Numbered from the stretch's first letter, positions 1 to 8,780 are shown. The stretch is DNA of 64,000 nt from Anabaena sp. UHCC 0204 (GCF_009711975.1 NZ_VIKW01000006.1:91611-155610); one strand, 5' to 3'. Numbers and translations: made by a program. The notes: generated from the sequence alone by a model not told the origin.

Positions 1-727
1 CATGATCAAGTTGAACATTCCCACCAATTAAAGCCAAAGTTTTACCGTTGTCTACTGCTAAACCGAGATGATCTGATATGGGAATAGGTTGGGATACTGT
101 TGGTAAATTTAATATTCCTGTTGCTTGTGATTGATTGATAATTGTCCCCGGATTTTCTCGAAATCTTAATCCAATAGGAATATTGACAGTTAATAAAGGT
201 AGTTGAGGATTATGACTACTAAATTCAAAACCATTACTAAATACCAGACTATCGGCTGTAGAAGCAAAAAACGAACCACGCAAATCTAATCGAGCATTTT
301 TTCCAAAAACAATTCCGTTGGGATTTAAGAAAAATAAATTTGCATTTCCTAAAACTCCTAATGTTCCAAAAATATTACTAGGATTGCTACCTGTAACGCG
401 GGTAAAGATATTTGTGATATTATTGGGATTTGTGAAATATGCTCCTCTACCTTCACCAATATTAAATTCTTGAAAACTATGAAATAGGCTAGAATCACGA
501 ATTGCTCCCCCTTCAATATGATCAGATAGTGAATTATTGATAATCCGGGAATTTTCTGAACCTAGAGTATTATCTGGGATAATTTGTGATAAGGCTGGGA
601 AAGGAATAAGTAAATAAATAGAAATGAGTCTCACGCAAAGGCGCAAAGGCGCAAAGGAAGATTTCCACCTAAACTCTTGAATTCTCTCTGTGTCTCTGCG
701 TCTCTGCGTGAAAAAAAATCTTTTCAT
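1..727 (-). CDS. Two-partner secretion exoprotein (FHA/TpsA family), N-terminal part
   Basis: Partial gene running off the left edge; about 242 codons are visible. The visible protein has a basic N-terminus, a hydrophobic segment ending in PALSQ (a likely signal cleavage region), then the haemagglutination-activity/TPS domain, recognisable from NSLSDHIEGGAIRD, FNIGEGRGAYFTNP, ANLFFLNPNGIVFGKNARLD and RGSFFASTADSL. Proteins of this family are exported by a dedicated TpsB beta-barrel and usually continue as a long beta-helix; the function of this one (adhesin or other) cannot be told. The start at 727 lies only 3 bases after the end of the tpsB gene, so the two form one operon. Oddity: codons of roughly residues 6-33 are a dispersed intergenic-type repeat read in frame. 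A later start inside the hydrophobic stretch is conceivable but there is no good ATG there. Confidence 0.85.
   Translation of the reverse strand, partial: MKRFFFTQRRRDTERIQEFRWKSSFAPLRLCVRLISIYLLIPFPALSQIIPDNTLGSENSRIINNSLSDHIEGGAIRDSSLFHSFQEFNIGEGRGAYFTNPNNITNIFTRVTGSNPSNIFGTLGVLGNANLFFLNPNGIVFGKNARLDLRGSFFASTADSLVFSNGFEFSSHNPQLPLLTVNIPIGLRFRENPGTIINQSQATGILNLPTVSQPIPISDHLGLAVDNGKTLALIGGNVQLDH
629..710. repeat. 80-bp dispersed repeat unit inside the TpsA coding region
   Basis: On the plus strand TCACGCAAAGGCGCAAAGG (631-649) faces, in inverted orientation, copies of the related TCACGCAGAGACGCAGAG on the minus strand (ending at 710). Related half-units occur at 12011-12040, 44517-44545 and in diverged form near 25880-25925. 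This family is normally intergenic in cyanobacteria. Here it is read in frame. Confidence 0.7.
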
Positions 728-730
728 AAT

Positions 731-2452
731 TTAAAATAGAAAATAATTAATAGTGAAATAAAAACCTTGATCTTGTAAAGATTGATTATTTGCTTTTACG
801 TCAATCAAAGGAATACCATAATCTAAACGAGCATTTAAGGTATCGCTCATTTGCCATATTATCCCTAAACCTGTACCCAGTAAACTATTTGATTGGGAAT
901 TTGCTTTTTCTCCAGTATGATTCCACCCGACTCCAAAATCAATAAAAGGAGCTATTTGGAAAATGCTGTTGATTTCTGGTAAACGTAAAATAGGCAAACG
1001 TATTTCGGCAGATGCGATCGCACTATTATCTGTTAAAATTAGATCTTGACGATATCCTCGCACACTTTTTGCACCACCAATTCCGATCTGTTCTAAGGAT
1101 AATAATGAATCTGTAGATAGCTGAATATCAGAACGCAGAATTAACAAGGTTTCTGGTGCTAATAAACGCACATATTGTCCTTGTCCTCTCCAGGCGAAAA
1201 AACGACTGTCTGGGGCATTATTATTAACTGTAGCATTGAAAATATCTGTTCCTAGTGAAAATTGCGATCGCGCTGCGAAAACTTGACGCGGATTCCGTTG
1301 CACATATTCTTGAAAAAAGCGGAAAGCGGAAATACTGGTTTCTCCCTGATTATTCGCTCCTGGAGATAGGGGAAACCGTTCGTTTAATAGGGAAGTTTGG
1401 CTTTTTTGGCGGGAAAAAGTCAACCCTAAAGCTAGTTCTTGATTTGGTTTTTGAACAACAGGTTGACGATATGTAAGTTGGTATGTGCGTGATTTTCCGG
1501 TAATATCCAAGCGATTAAATGGCTGTTCAATAATGTTAGTATTGGTCAAATCTGCGGTAAATTCAATTGTGCCATTACGGGCATTGATAGGTAATGTATA
1601 ACTACCATCAAAGGCATTACTACCATCACTGTTAGTATAAGATAAATTTAATCCATCTCCTAAACCTAGTAAATTGCTTTGATTAATCTTTATCCCTCGG
1701 CGTAAACTACCAACGCTGGGTGAACGATTGTTATCAGTAAATATTTCACTACTAAATGTATCCGCTTCTTTAACTCGCACTTGTAAGCGACTTTGCTGGG
1801 GACGAGTTCCTGGTTGGAGTTCGGCTGATATATTGGCAATTAAAGGGTTTAGTTGCAGTATTTGTAATGCTGCTAATAATCGGTTACGGTTGAGGGGTTT
1901 TTTTGTGGCAATTTCTAAGCGCGATCGCACATAATTGGAATTGAGGCGACGATTGCCAATGATCTGAATTTCGGTTAATTCTCCTTCAATAATCTGAATT
2001 TTTACCACTCCTCCAACTTTGGGAAAGGTTTGGTTAGCGGAAATTACCGCACCAGAATTAATGTATCCAGCTTCTATATATTTTTGCGCTATCGCTGTCT
2101 CTACCGCTATGAGTTCAGCAAAGGTGATTTCCCGGTCTGTAAAGGGCTTGGTGACTTCTGTAAGTTGGCGATCGCTAAAAGCAGTATTTCCCTGAAATTC
2201 AAAGCCTTCTACGCGAATTGTCCCCGGAATTTGTGGTGATATTTCCCCCGGTTGCAGTGTGGGTGGATTTGTATCCAGGGGAGACAGTGGAGACTGTTGG
2301 GGATTAACAGGAGTTAATTCTGGTGTTGTGGGAATAATTGGGTTAGGTAGTTGAGCGATATAATCAATAACTGCTGTTTTCGCTGGTTTACCCCATAACG
2401 TCAGCAGCGATACCACCGTTACCCCAAATAGTATTTTTACTCCATAGGTCAT
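731..2452 (-). CDS. ShlB/FhaC-family outer-membrane transporter (TpsB)
   Basis: A 573-residue outer-membrane protein that secretes the TpsA partner encoded immediately downstream. Residues 1-28 form a signal peptide, 36-75 a proline-rich linker, about 78-157 a POTRA_2 domain (starts GTIRVEGFEFQGNTAFSD), about 158-230 a second POTRA-like segment, and about 231-573 the 16-strand-type beta-barrel (motifs GLGDGLNLSYTNSDGS and the loop-6-like GGAKSVRGYRQ). The protein ends in FTINYFLF, the expected aromatic C-terminal strand. Length and domain order match the family. The VRGY-type motif of the conserved lid loop is present, so the transporter looks functional. Which substrate it serves is inferred only from the 3-base spacing to the TpsA gene. 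Confidence 0.92.
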   Translation of the reverse strand: MTYGVKILFGVTVVSLLTLWGKPAKTAVIDYIAQLPNPIIPTTPELTPVNPQQSPLSPLDTNPPTLQPGEISPQIPGTIRVEGFEFQGNTAFSDRQLTEVTKPFTDREITFAELIAVETAIAQKYIEAGYINSGAVISANQTFPKVGGVVKIQIIEGELTEIQIIGNRRLNSNYVRSRLEIATKKPLNRNRLLAALQILQLNPLIANISAELQPGTRPQQSRLQVRVKEADTFSSEIFTDNNRSPSVGSLRRGIKINQSNLLGLGDGLNLSYTNSDGSNAFDGSYTLPINARNGTIEFTADLTNTNIIEQPFNRLDITGKSRTYQLTYRQPVVQKPNQELALGLTFSRQKSQTSLLNERFPLSPGANNQGETSISAFRFFQEYVQRNPRQVFAARSQFSLGTDIFNATVNNNAPDSRFFAWRGQGQYVRLLAPETLLILRSDIQLSTDSLLSLEQIGIGGAKSVRGYRQDLILTDNSAIASAEIRLPILRLPEINSIFQIAPFIDFGVGWNHTGEKANSQSNSLLGTGLGIIWQMSDTLNARLDYGIPLIDVKANNQSLQDQGFYFTINYFLF

Positions 2453-2620
2453 GTTTAGACGCTCTGCGGAACTTAAAATTAAAGAAAACTCTGAGCAAGT
2501 ATTTTTGCTAATGTGATGATGTAAATTAAATACTGGATGAAAAATTAAATTAAATTCAAATTATACCGAGAAACCGTTAAATTAATAAAAGTTATAAATT
2601 TATACTTAGGCTATATCAAA

Positions 2621-3544
2621 ATGCGTTTAGAGCAGTTGCAAGCCTTTTTGGCGATCGCTCAAAGTGGTAGTTTTCAACAAGCCGCAATAAAATGTGGTGT
2701 GACTCAATCTACTATCAGTAGGCAAATTCAGGGATTAGAAGCAGATTTAGGCATAGAACTATTTCATCGCAGCACCCATGCTAAATTAACTTTAGGGGGT
2801 GAACGTTTGCTGCCCCGTGTGCGTAAAATTTGCCAAGAATGGGAATCTGCTACACAAGAATTGACAGATTTAATGGGGGGAAAACAACCAGAATTATGTA
2901 TTGCAGCTATTCATTCTGTCTGTGCTTCCTACTTACCACCAGTGTTACAAAAATTTTGCCATGATTATCCAGAAGTACAATTGAGAGTAACATCATTAGG
3001 AAGCGATCGCTCTCTGAAAGTTCTCAAAGATGGATTAGTAGATTTAGCAATTGTTATGCACAATCGCTTCTTAATGTCTGGCAAAGAAATGGCCGTAGAA
3101 GTCCTATATGATGAACCCATAGAAGTCCTCACCGCAGCAAATCATCCCCTAGCTGAATATGAATCTATCCCTTGGTTGGAGTTAATTCGTTATCCCCAAG
3201 TAGTATTTAAAGATGGCTATGGAATGCAACGTCTGATTCAAGATCGATTTGAACAGATGGAAGCTACCTTAAAAGCAGCCTTAGAAGTCAATACTCTCGA
3301 TGCTTTTCGGGGAGTAGTTCGTCAAGGAGAACTGATTGCTTTACTCCCCCAGTCAGCATTAATAGAAGCTAGATATGATCCCACCCTTGCAGTTCGTCCC
3401 CTAGCCAATAATAGTAATTTAACTGATCATTCCAGTTTAACCCGTCGGGTAGTCATGGTAACAACTCAAGATCGTCTTCAGATTCCTCCTATTCAACATT
3501 TTTGGCAACTTGTTAAGGATAATATTCCTGCAATTCAAAATTAA
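2621..3544 (+). CDS. ntcB: LysR-type transcriptional activator NtcB
   Basis: A 307-residue LysR-family regulator with an N-terminal winged helix-turn-helix (residues 1-60; FQQAAIKCGVTQSTISRQIQ) and a periplasmic-binding-protein-like effector domain (about 90-300). In Nostocales NtcB activates the nirA-nrtABCD-narB nitrate-assimilation operon. The assignment rests on close resemblance to the known NtcB pattern (VCASYLPPVLQKFCHDYPEV, LRVTSLGSDRSLKVLKDGLV) and on the following gene, cnaT, which lies next to ntcB in Anabaena PCC 7120. The nitrate genes themselves are not in the window. Upstream, GTA-N7-TAC at 2521-2533 is one base short of the NtcA consensus GTA-N8-TAC and is followed by a TATACC at 2562. 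A near-palindrome at 2588-2608 could be an autoregulatory LysR site. Both are inference. Confidence 0.88.
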   Translation: MRLEQLQAFLAIAQSGSFQQAAIKCGVTQSTISRQIQGLEADLGIELFHRSTHAKLTLGGERLLPRVRKICQEWESATQELTDLMGGKQPELCIAAIHSVCASYLPPVLQKFCHDYPEVQLRVTSLGSDRSLKVLKDGLVDLAIVMHNRFLMSGKEMAVEVLYDEPIEVLTAANHPLAEYESIPWLELIRYPQVVFKDGYGMQRLIQDRFEQMEATLKAALEVNTLDAFRGVVRQGELIALLPQSALIEARYDPTLAVRPLANNSNLTDHSSLTRRVVMVTTQDRLQIPPIQHFWQLVKDNIPAIQN

Positions 3545-3628
3545 AGAAATACGCGCTATTAACTAAGTAACTAGACAAAAATAAATCAAACTTAGATTAA
3601 GTAATGTAAAAAATATTGAGATGATTTG

Positions 3629-3674
3629 GTAGTAAGGGCTTCAGCCCTTAAATGAGGACTAAAGTCCTCACTAC
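3629..3674. repeat. Double-hairpin dispersed repeat between ntcB and cnaT
   Basis: Two perfect short hairpins in tandem: AAGGGCTTCAGCCCTT (3634-3649) and GAGGACTAAAGTCCTC (3654-3669), bracketed by GTAGT (3629) and ACTAC (3670-3674). This organisation is a recurrent intergenic repeat of filamentous cyanobacteria. It may fold in the transcript and separate ntcB from cnaT, but it has no U-run and is not a classical terminator. Confidence 0.8.
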
Positions 3675-3713
3675 AAAGGAATTATTCAGTCCGTTCTACT
3701 TATTGCCTTTTTC

Positions 3714-3741
3714 CACTGACAACTGACAACTGACAAATGAC
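3714..3741. repeat. Heptamer tandem repeat overlapping the cnaT start
   Basis: Four heptamers (CACTGAC, AACTGAC, AACTGAC, AAATGAC). The last unit contains the ATG start codon of cnaT at 3737. Short tandemly repeated heptamers of this kind (STRR) are characteristic of Nostocales genomes. Confidence 0.75.
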
Positions 3742-4774
3742 ACATAAATTTAGAGAATTTATTCAAAAAGTAGGTAGTGGTAGTCATACTTCCGAAAATT
3801 TAACTCGCGCTGAATCTGGTATTGCTACAAAAATGATGTTATTAGGTGAAGCGACACCCGCCCAAATTGGTGCGTTTTTAATCGCTCATCGTATTAAACG
3901 TCCGACTGGGGAAGAGTTAGCGGGGATGTTAGATGCTTATGATGAACTTGGTCCCAAATTGCAACCAATCGCACAACCTGTGATCGTTTTAGGGATACCC
4001 TATGATGGCAGAACCCGCACCGCACCAATTAATGTAATTACGTCTTTGTTATTAGCTGCTGCGGGACAACCTGTAATTATGCACGGGAGCGATCGCTTAC
4101 CAACAAAGTATGGTTTACCTATAATCGAGATTTGGCAAGGTTTAGGAGCAGATTGGACTAGTTTAACACTGACAAAAACTCAACAGGTTTTTGAAGAAAC
4201 AGGAATTGGCTTTATTTACACACCAAAGCATTTTCCTTTAAATCAAACTTTATGGGAATATCGGGAGCAATTGGGAAAACGTCCACCATTAGCAACAATG
4301 GAGTTAATTTGGTGTCCCTATATGGGTGATGCTCATATTATTGCTGGTTTTGTTCACCCCCCAACCGAAGCCATGTTTCAGGAGGCTCTAGGGTTACGTG
4401 GGGTTACGAAATTTGCCTTTGTGAAGGGATTAGAAGGCAGTTGTGATTTACCACGCGATCGCACTGCTATTATCGGCTTATCTTCACCAAATCCAGCAGA
4501 ATTAACTCGGCTACAACTTTCACCCCGTGAATATGGCTTTACAACTAAAAATGTTCCTCTTACTACCACAGAAGAACTTATCAAGGATATGCAAGGGGTT
4601 CTCAGGGGAACAGAAAGCGAATTGACGCAAACAGCCCTATGGAATGGTGGTTTTTATCTATGGCGGAGTGGAATCTGTCCCAATATGCAAGCTGGTATCA
4701 ATCAAGCATCTGCATTAATTAGCAGTGGTTTAATAGCTGCTAAACTCCAACAAATCAAGATGTTGCTGGGTTAA
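3737..4774 (+). CDS. cnaT: CnaT, anthranilate phosphoribosyltransferase-like regulator of nitrate assimilation
   Basis: A 345-residue protein of the anthranilate phosphoribosyltransferase (TrpD) fold. Visible features are the N-terminal helical part with AESGIATKMMLLGEATPAQIGAFL and the glycine/His segment (GQPVIMHGSDRLPTKYG) that aligns with the PRPP-binding region of TrpD. In Anabaena PCC 7120 the gene downstream of ntcB (cnaT, all0601) is needed for expression of the nir operon, although its chemistry is unknown. Synteny with ntcB plus the TrpD-like sequence is the basis of the call; true TrpD would normally sit elsewhere and carry a typical GTGGD motif, which is not evident here. The start ATG lies in a heptamer repeat and no Shine-Dalgarno sequence is visible. 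Confidence 0.82.
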   Translation: MTHKFREFIQKVGSGSHTSENLTRAESGIATKMMLLGEATPAQIGAFLIAHRIKRPTGEELAGMLDAYDELGPKLQPIAQPVIVLGIPYDGRTRTAPINVITSLLLAAAGQPVIMHGSDRLPTKYGLPIIEIWQGLGADWTSLTLTKTQQVFEETGIGFIYTPKHFPLNQTLWEYREQLGKRPPLATMELIWCPYMGDAHIIAGFVHPPTEAMFQEALGLRGVTKFAFVKGLEGSCDLPRDRTAIIGLSSPNPAELTRLQLSPREYGFTTKNVPLTTTEELIKDMQGVLRGTESELTQTALWNGGFYLWRSGICPNMQAGINQASALISSGLIAAKLQQIKMLLG

Positions 4775-4811
4775 ATACATTACCCATTTGTTCTTAATTA
4801 AGGATTGCTAA

Positions 4812-5714
4812 TCAATTAACACTTAATATCAGTCCTTCCCGTGCTAGTAATGCTTTGGGAAATACTGACTGAATTTCCGATTGAACATGATCAAGAAAAT
4901 CATCATCATCATCAGGGTGGTGATGGGAAATTACTAACCGTTTTACTCCAGCCTCTTGAGCCATATTCACGGCTATTTTCCAAAATGATTCAGTAGCTTC
5001 ATGCTTATTATTTGTAGGCGGAGTATAGTTGGCATTAGTAATCCATAAATCAGCATCTTCAATTATTTGTAAGATTCGTTTTTGCTCGTCTGAATCAATA
5101 ATTTTGTGCAAATCCGTCGCATAAGCTACGTTGTAATCCCCCCAGTTCACTCGATAGCCAATGGAACGTTGAGTTTTATTAATTAATGCTGTTGTAATCT
5201 TGATATCTTTATTTAACTCAACTAATTTACCTGGAGTCAGATTATAAAATTCTAATGCTGACTGCATCACCTGTAAGGGATACGGAAAGTGAGGCTGGAG
5301 CATTTGATCACACAGGCATTGTTTAATTGATGCACCATTGGAGGCTGCTGTTCCATAGATATGAAAACAATTGCCGGAGATAAATGCCGGTGCGAAAAAA
5401 GGAAATCCCTGGATGCGATTAGATTGAGAATTAGTAAAAAATAAATGTGCTTCTAGAGGTTGCTCTAGTTCCTGCCAAATTCCTCCCAAAATGCGTAACC
5501 CAGTCCCGCCATCGAAAATTAAGCGTTTTCCGGCTACAGATATCTCCACACAGGCAGTATTACCACCATAGCGGCTGTTATGGGTGCTAGGAGTAGGAAT
5601 TAATCCTCGTACACCCCAAAATTGCACCTGAAATGGTTCAGATTGACTGCTGGGCATGGGTCTTAGTTGTTCAGCAACATATATTTGAGAATCGGACAAC
5701 TCAAAATTTGACAT
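4812..5714 (-). CDS. MBL-fold protein lacking the HxHxDH metal motif
   Basis: A 300-residue protein of the metallo-beta-lactamase superfamily (VQFWGVRGLIPTP, RYGGNTACVEI, LIFDGGTGLR, IQGFPFFAPAF). In active relatives the segment before IQGFPFF is H-T-H-W-D-H. Here residues 95-100 read NSQSNR (bases 5415-5432), so all four usual metal ligands of that motif are replaced. Later elements remain: YATD with the bridging Asp201, and SHHHPDDDDDFLD near the C-terminus. The reading frame is intact and base composition ordinary, so this looks like a kept pseudoenzyme rather than a decaying gene. It starts 11 bases after panD and probably shares its transcript. Function unknown. Confidence 0.85.
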   Translation of the reverse strand: MSNFELSDSQIYVAEQLRPMPSSQSEPFQVQFWGVRGLIPTPSTHNSRYGGNTACVEISVAGKRLIFDGGTGLRILGGIWQELEQPLEAHLFFTNSQSNRIQGFPFFAPAFISGNCFHIYGTAASNGASIKQCLCDQMLQPHFPYPLQVMQSALEFYNLTPGKLVELNKDIKITTALINKTQRSIGYRVNWGDYNVAYATDLHKIIDSDEQKRILQIIEDADLWITNANYTPPTNNKHEATESFWKIAVNMAQEAGVKRLVISHHHPDDDDDFLDHVQSEIQSVFPKALLAREGLILSVN

Positions 5715-5725
5715 CTTCTTGAAAA

Positions 5726-6109
5726 TTAGAGCTTACTAAGCAGATCATCGTAGTGCCGCACTTCTAATAACTGATTTTTTTCATCAACAATTACTACAGT
5801 AGGAGAGTAACATTTTAACTCTTCTATAGTAAACTGCCCGTAAGTCATTATGATCAAGCGATCGCCAATAATACCCAAACGTGCCGCCGCTCCATTCAAT
5901 TCAATAGCTCCTGAATTAGCGGGAGCAGGGATAGCATAAGTAATAAAACGCTCACCATTGGCAATGTTCACTACTTGTACTTGCTCGTAGGGGAATATAC
6001 CAGCTTTTTTCAAGAGGATCTCGTCAATGCTGATACTACCCACATAGTTGATATTGGCTGCTGTGAGAGTACAGTTATGAATTTTTGCCAACAAAAGAGT
6101 GCGCTGCAT
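5726..6109 (-). CDS. panD: Aspartate 1-decarboxylase
   Basis: Makes beta-alanine from aspartate for pantothenate and CoA synthesis. The enzyme is a pyruvoyl protein that cleaves itself between Gly24 and Ser25; the sequence [10 protein letters not shown] places exactly these residues at 24 and 25 when translation starts at the ATG at 6109. The product is then 127 residues, the usual length. The frame stays open 63 codons further upstream, but that extension has no similarity and crosses an AAAAC-type repeat, so it is rejected. Lys9 (LLLAKIHN) and Tyr22 are present as in the family. The gene is followed at 11 bases by the MBL-fold gene on the same strand. Confidence 0.93.
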   Translation of the reverse strand: MQRTLLLAKIHNCTLTAANINYVGSISIDEILLKKAGIFPYEQVQVVNIANGERFITYAIPAPANSGAIELNGAAARLGIIGDRLIIMTYGQFTIEELKCYSPTVVIVDEKNQLLEVRHYDDLLSKL

Positions 6110-6317
6110 TTTGTTTTGTTTTGTTTTGCAACCTGGGAAAGTTTGTGGAATTATAGCAATTGCTAAGAGGGTTATGACATCAACTGATGATTGATTAAAC
6201 CTAAATATCAAAGGACTGTTATACTTCTGTCGCTGGCTATAAATCCGTAAGTTTCTACTGATTGTTACATAGTAATTAGTTTTATGGGTAATGGTCATGA
6301 TCCATTACCCATATCTA

Positions 6318-6833
6318 TTATGCTTTAGCAGCAGCTTTGATGAACTTTTCTACTAAGGGTGCTACCTTGTCCACATCTTGCCAACCGAGAATTTGCGTCA
6401 CCTTTTTTTCCAAATTTTTATAACTACGGAAAAATTCGGCAATTTCCTCTAATCGGTGAGGAGATATGTCTTTGAGCGATTTTACATGAGCATAGCGGGG
6501 ATCTTTATCGGGAACACAAAGAATTTTTTCGTCGCGATCGCCACCATCAATCATTTCCAGAAAACCAACTGGTCTGGCGGCGATGACGCAACCGGGAAAG
6601 GTTGGTTCATCCATTATTACCATACCATCCAACGGATCGCCATCATCTGCTAAGGTATTAGGGATAAAACCATAGTCATAAGGATACTTGACAGAAGAAT
6701 AGAGTACGCGATCTAGGGCAAATGCTTGTAAATCCTTATCGTATTCATATTTATTTTTACTTCCACCAGCAATTTCAATTAGGACATTAATCACGCCCGG
6801 TTTCGGTTGGGCAGGAATCAAAGATAAATCCAC
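6318..6833 (-). CDS. ppa: Soluble inorganic pyrophosphatase (family I)
   Basis: Cytoplasmic enzyme that hydrolyses pyrophosphate to phosphate and pulls biosynthetic reactions forward. The 171-residue length, the N-terminal [19 protein letters not shown], the signature [10 protein letters not shown] with its metal-binding aspartates, and [16 protein letters not shown] all fit family I. It is transcribed away from the small membrane-protein gene at 7022-7210 on the same strand, with 188 bases between, and toward panD. Confidence 0.96.
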   Translation of the reverse strand: MDLSLIPAQPKPGVINVLIEIAGGSKNKYEYDKDLQAFALDRVLYSSVKYPYDYGFIPNTLADDGDPLDGMVIMDEPTFPGCVIAARPVGFLEMIDGGDRDEKILCVPDKDPRYAHVKSLKDISPHRLEEIAEFFRSYKNLEKKVTQILGWQDVDKVAPLVEKFIKAAAKA

Positions 6834-7021
6834 AATAAAACTCCTCTACTAAAACTGAATCAGCGGTAGCACACATTTTCGCTCCCAGTCTAAGATTTTA
6901 GGACAATTGTGGACTTCTTCCTCAAGAATCCTTTGTCAGATGATGTTGCTTAAACTATGTTAAGTTTTGTTTTTTAATCTATCATAAGTATTATTACTGG
7001 TTAAATAGCTAACATCTCAAT

Positions 7022-7210
7022 TTAATCTCTATTGCTAGACAGATTATAGATTAGGGATGGCTGATTGATTTCCACATTGGGCGCAGAATAGTAGGCAATG
7101 ATAAATACGGGTAAAGTCAGGGTGATAAGAGCGATCGCTGTTCCCACAATGTCTGCCAAGCGTTGGGAATATGTATCGGGAGAATTGGCAGACTGGCTGT
7201 TTAAATTCAT
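7022..7210 (-). CDS. Small single-pass membrane protein, unknown function
   Basis: A 62-residue ORF with a polar N-terminus (about 1-20), one strongly hydrophobic segment (about residues 23-42, VGTAIALITLTLPVFIIAYY) and a polar tail. A HIP1 octamer lies inside the frame, which in these genomes favours real coding sequence. It sits upstream of ppa on the same strand, 188 bases away. No family was recognised; the length and layout resemble small conserved cyanobacterial membrane proteins. Confidence 0.55.
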   Translation of the reverse strand: MNLNSQSANSPDTYSQRLADIVGTAIALITLTLPVFIIAYYSAPNVEINQPSLIYNLSSNRD

Positions 7211-7344
7211 ACAAAGTTGCGGTTAAGTCAAATCACTAGTAGACAGGACTCTCCTAAAAAGAGTCTCTATTCTATTTTAACTATTTTTTGGCTATAAACC
7301 GGAATGTCAGTTATCCCTGACATTTTGGATTACTCTTAGCATTC

Positions 7345-7370
7345 GTAGGGGCGCAGGGTTTGCGCCCAAA
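7345..7370. repeat. Palindromic repeat at the end of the DUF4231 gene
   Basis: GGGCGCA (7349-7355) and TGCGCCC (7361-7367) form a 7-bp stem; the flanking GTAGG resembles other dispersed GTAGGGG palindromes of the window (for example 51738-51800). It lies 8 bases past the end of the gene at 7378-8187 and could act as a weak terminator for it. Confidence 0.5.
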
Positions 7371-7377
7371 ATTTCCG

Positions 7378-8187
7378 CTATGCGGCTACTTTTTCTTCTT
7401 TTTCTATTTTTTCTCCTTTTACTTCTTTGCTGGATTCTTCAGGTTTTGGAGTCTCTTGTTTTTCCTGCTCTGAATCCGTACTTTGTTGTACTTGTTGGAG
7501 GTGAATATTATTCACGTGATTAATAAATAGTTCGATAGCTTGACTTACCCTTTGTTGCTGTTTACCTTCCTCGGAAATATCATAACAACGATAAGCTGGG
7601 CTAATTCCCAAAATAAACTTTTCTTGTTCAGCTTCTAACAATTCCACTGCTTTATTAGCAGCCATCCAATTTTTTTCAAAAGGAAATGATGTCACTATAC
7701 TAGCAACAATAGAAGCAATGGCTGGGCAAATTACAGGCAGCCATTTTAACCATGTTTGTCCCGCTTCCAACTTATCCACAAGCACTAAAATAGGTGTAAT
7801 ACCCGATAAAATTACTGTGGAAATTTGTAGAACATAGTAAAGAGTTCTAGCCAAGTCTCTAGAGCCTTTATAATCATCAATCAGTTCTTGACAATATTCT
7901 AAAGCCTTTGCTCTTGCTGGTAAAACTGTATTGTAATCCAAGGTAGTTCCATTACTTAACAAAGAAGTATAGAGTTCAGCCTTTTTAGATATCTCAGCTT
8001 TTTGTCCTTCCTTTTGAGCATTCTTTACTGATTGTCTATTGAAGAGAAACAACCCAATAGAAACAGTTAAAGCAACAGCCGCAGCAATTACATATTGTTG
8101 ATTACTAGAATCAACATAAATGACCAGAACAGATGTCAGAGCAACTGCCACTAATAAATAATCAATTAATTTGAAAACAGACAACAT
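7378..8187 (-). CDS. DUF4231 membrane protein
   Basis: A 269-residue protein with two pairs of membrane segments (about 7-25, 32-49, 115-137 and 148-167), a cytoplasmic segment between them, a conserved-looking stretch after the second pair (FPFEKNWMAANKAVELLEAEQEKF) and a charged Lys/Glu-rich tail (about 235-269). The central part resembles DUF4231, a two-helix membrane module that in other bacteria is sometimes found next to nucleotide-signalling defence genes. No nucleotidyltransferase or effector partner is next to it here, so a defence role is not supported. Function unknown. Confidence 0.75.
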   Translation of the reverse strand: MLSVFKLIDYLLVAVALTSVLVIYVDSSNQQYVIAAAVALTVSIGLFLFNRQSVKNAQKEGQKAEISKKAELYTSLLSNGTTLDYNTVLPARAKALEYCQELIDDYKGSRDLARTLYYVLQISTVILSGITPILVLVDKLEAGQTWLKWLPVICPAIASIVASIVTSFPFEKNWMAANKAVELLEAEQEKFILGISPAYRCYDISEEGKQQQRVSQAIELFINHVNNIHLQQVQQSTDSEQEKQETPKPEESSKEVKGEKIEKEEKVAA

Positions 8188-8483
8188 TTTTCTCCTAGTG
8201 TATAACGTGAACTGGACTTGTCAAAAATTGAAAATCAGCGTTCAGATAATTAATTATTACCTGATATAGTCATCTAATTTGAGTCGTGAGAGCTTGCACA
8301 AACTCATGACATTGACTGGTGCTAGAAAAGAAGATGATTTTGGACAAATATTTTTTACAAACAACTCCGTATCTTACATGAAACTATGATTACTTACAAG
8401 TTGCTTAAATGGCAGTATCGCAGATCACGTAAGTATGTGATTAAATACCAATAATTGTCGGTTAAGCTAAAAACATTAAATTA

Positions 8484-8594
8484 TAGGACTCCTATTTGAT
8501 TCTTGAACGGAACTCGGTACACCTTTATATTCTCGAATCCTTTTGCTTCTTGCCTTCCTACGTAGGAAAATTCAGGAATCAAACCGGATTCCTA
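8484..8594. mobile_element. MITE-like element, 111 bp, with terminal inverted repeats
   Basis: The left end (from 8486) GGACTCCTATTTGATTCTTG and the reverse complement of the right end (8571-8592) agree at about 18 of 22 positions, and the outer bases TAGGA match as well. The interior encodes nothing. No clear target duplication was found. It is the main content of the 647-base gap between 8187 and 8835; the rest of the gap, apart from the hairpins at 8781-8828, shows no gene. Confidence 0.6.
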
Positions 8595-8780
8595 GAGGTA
8601 GGTTGGCGTTAAAAATTGTCGTTGGGGCAAGGCGGGGAGCAGGGGGAAAAAGAGTTTCAGTCGTATTTACTTTTCTTCACACATTTTGATTAGAGACTTC
8701 CACTTACTTAATTGACAAAATTCAATTCATTTGTGAATTTTCTGGCGATGATAAATCACCACTACACAAACAAGGTTTCC

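Noticed and set aside
2521-2533. NtcA binding site upstream of ntcB
   Set aside because: The half-sites GTA and TAC are 7 rather than 8 bases apart, so it is not listed as a feature, though regulation by NtcA is expected from relatives.
5726-6298. Extended 190-residue form of PanD
   Set aside because: The first 63 residues are not similar to any PanD, and the start at 6109 places the Gly24-Ser25 cleavage site correctly.
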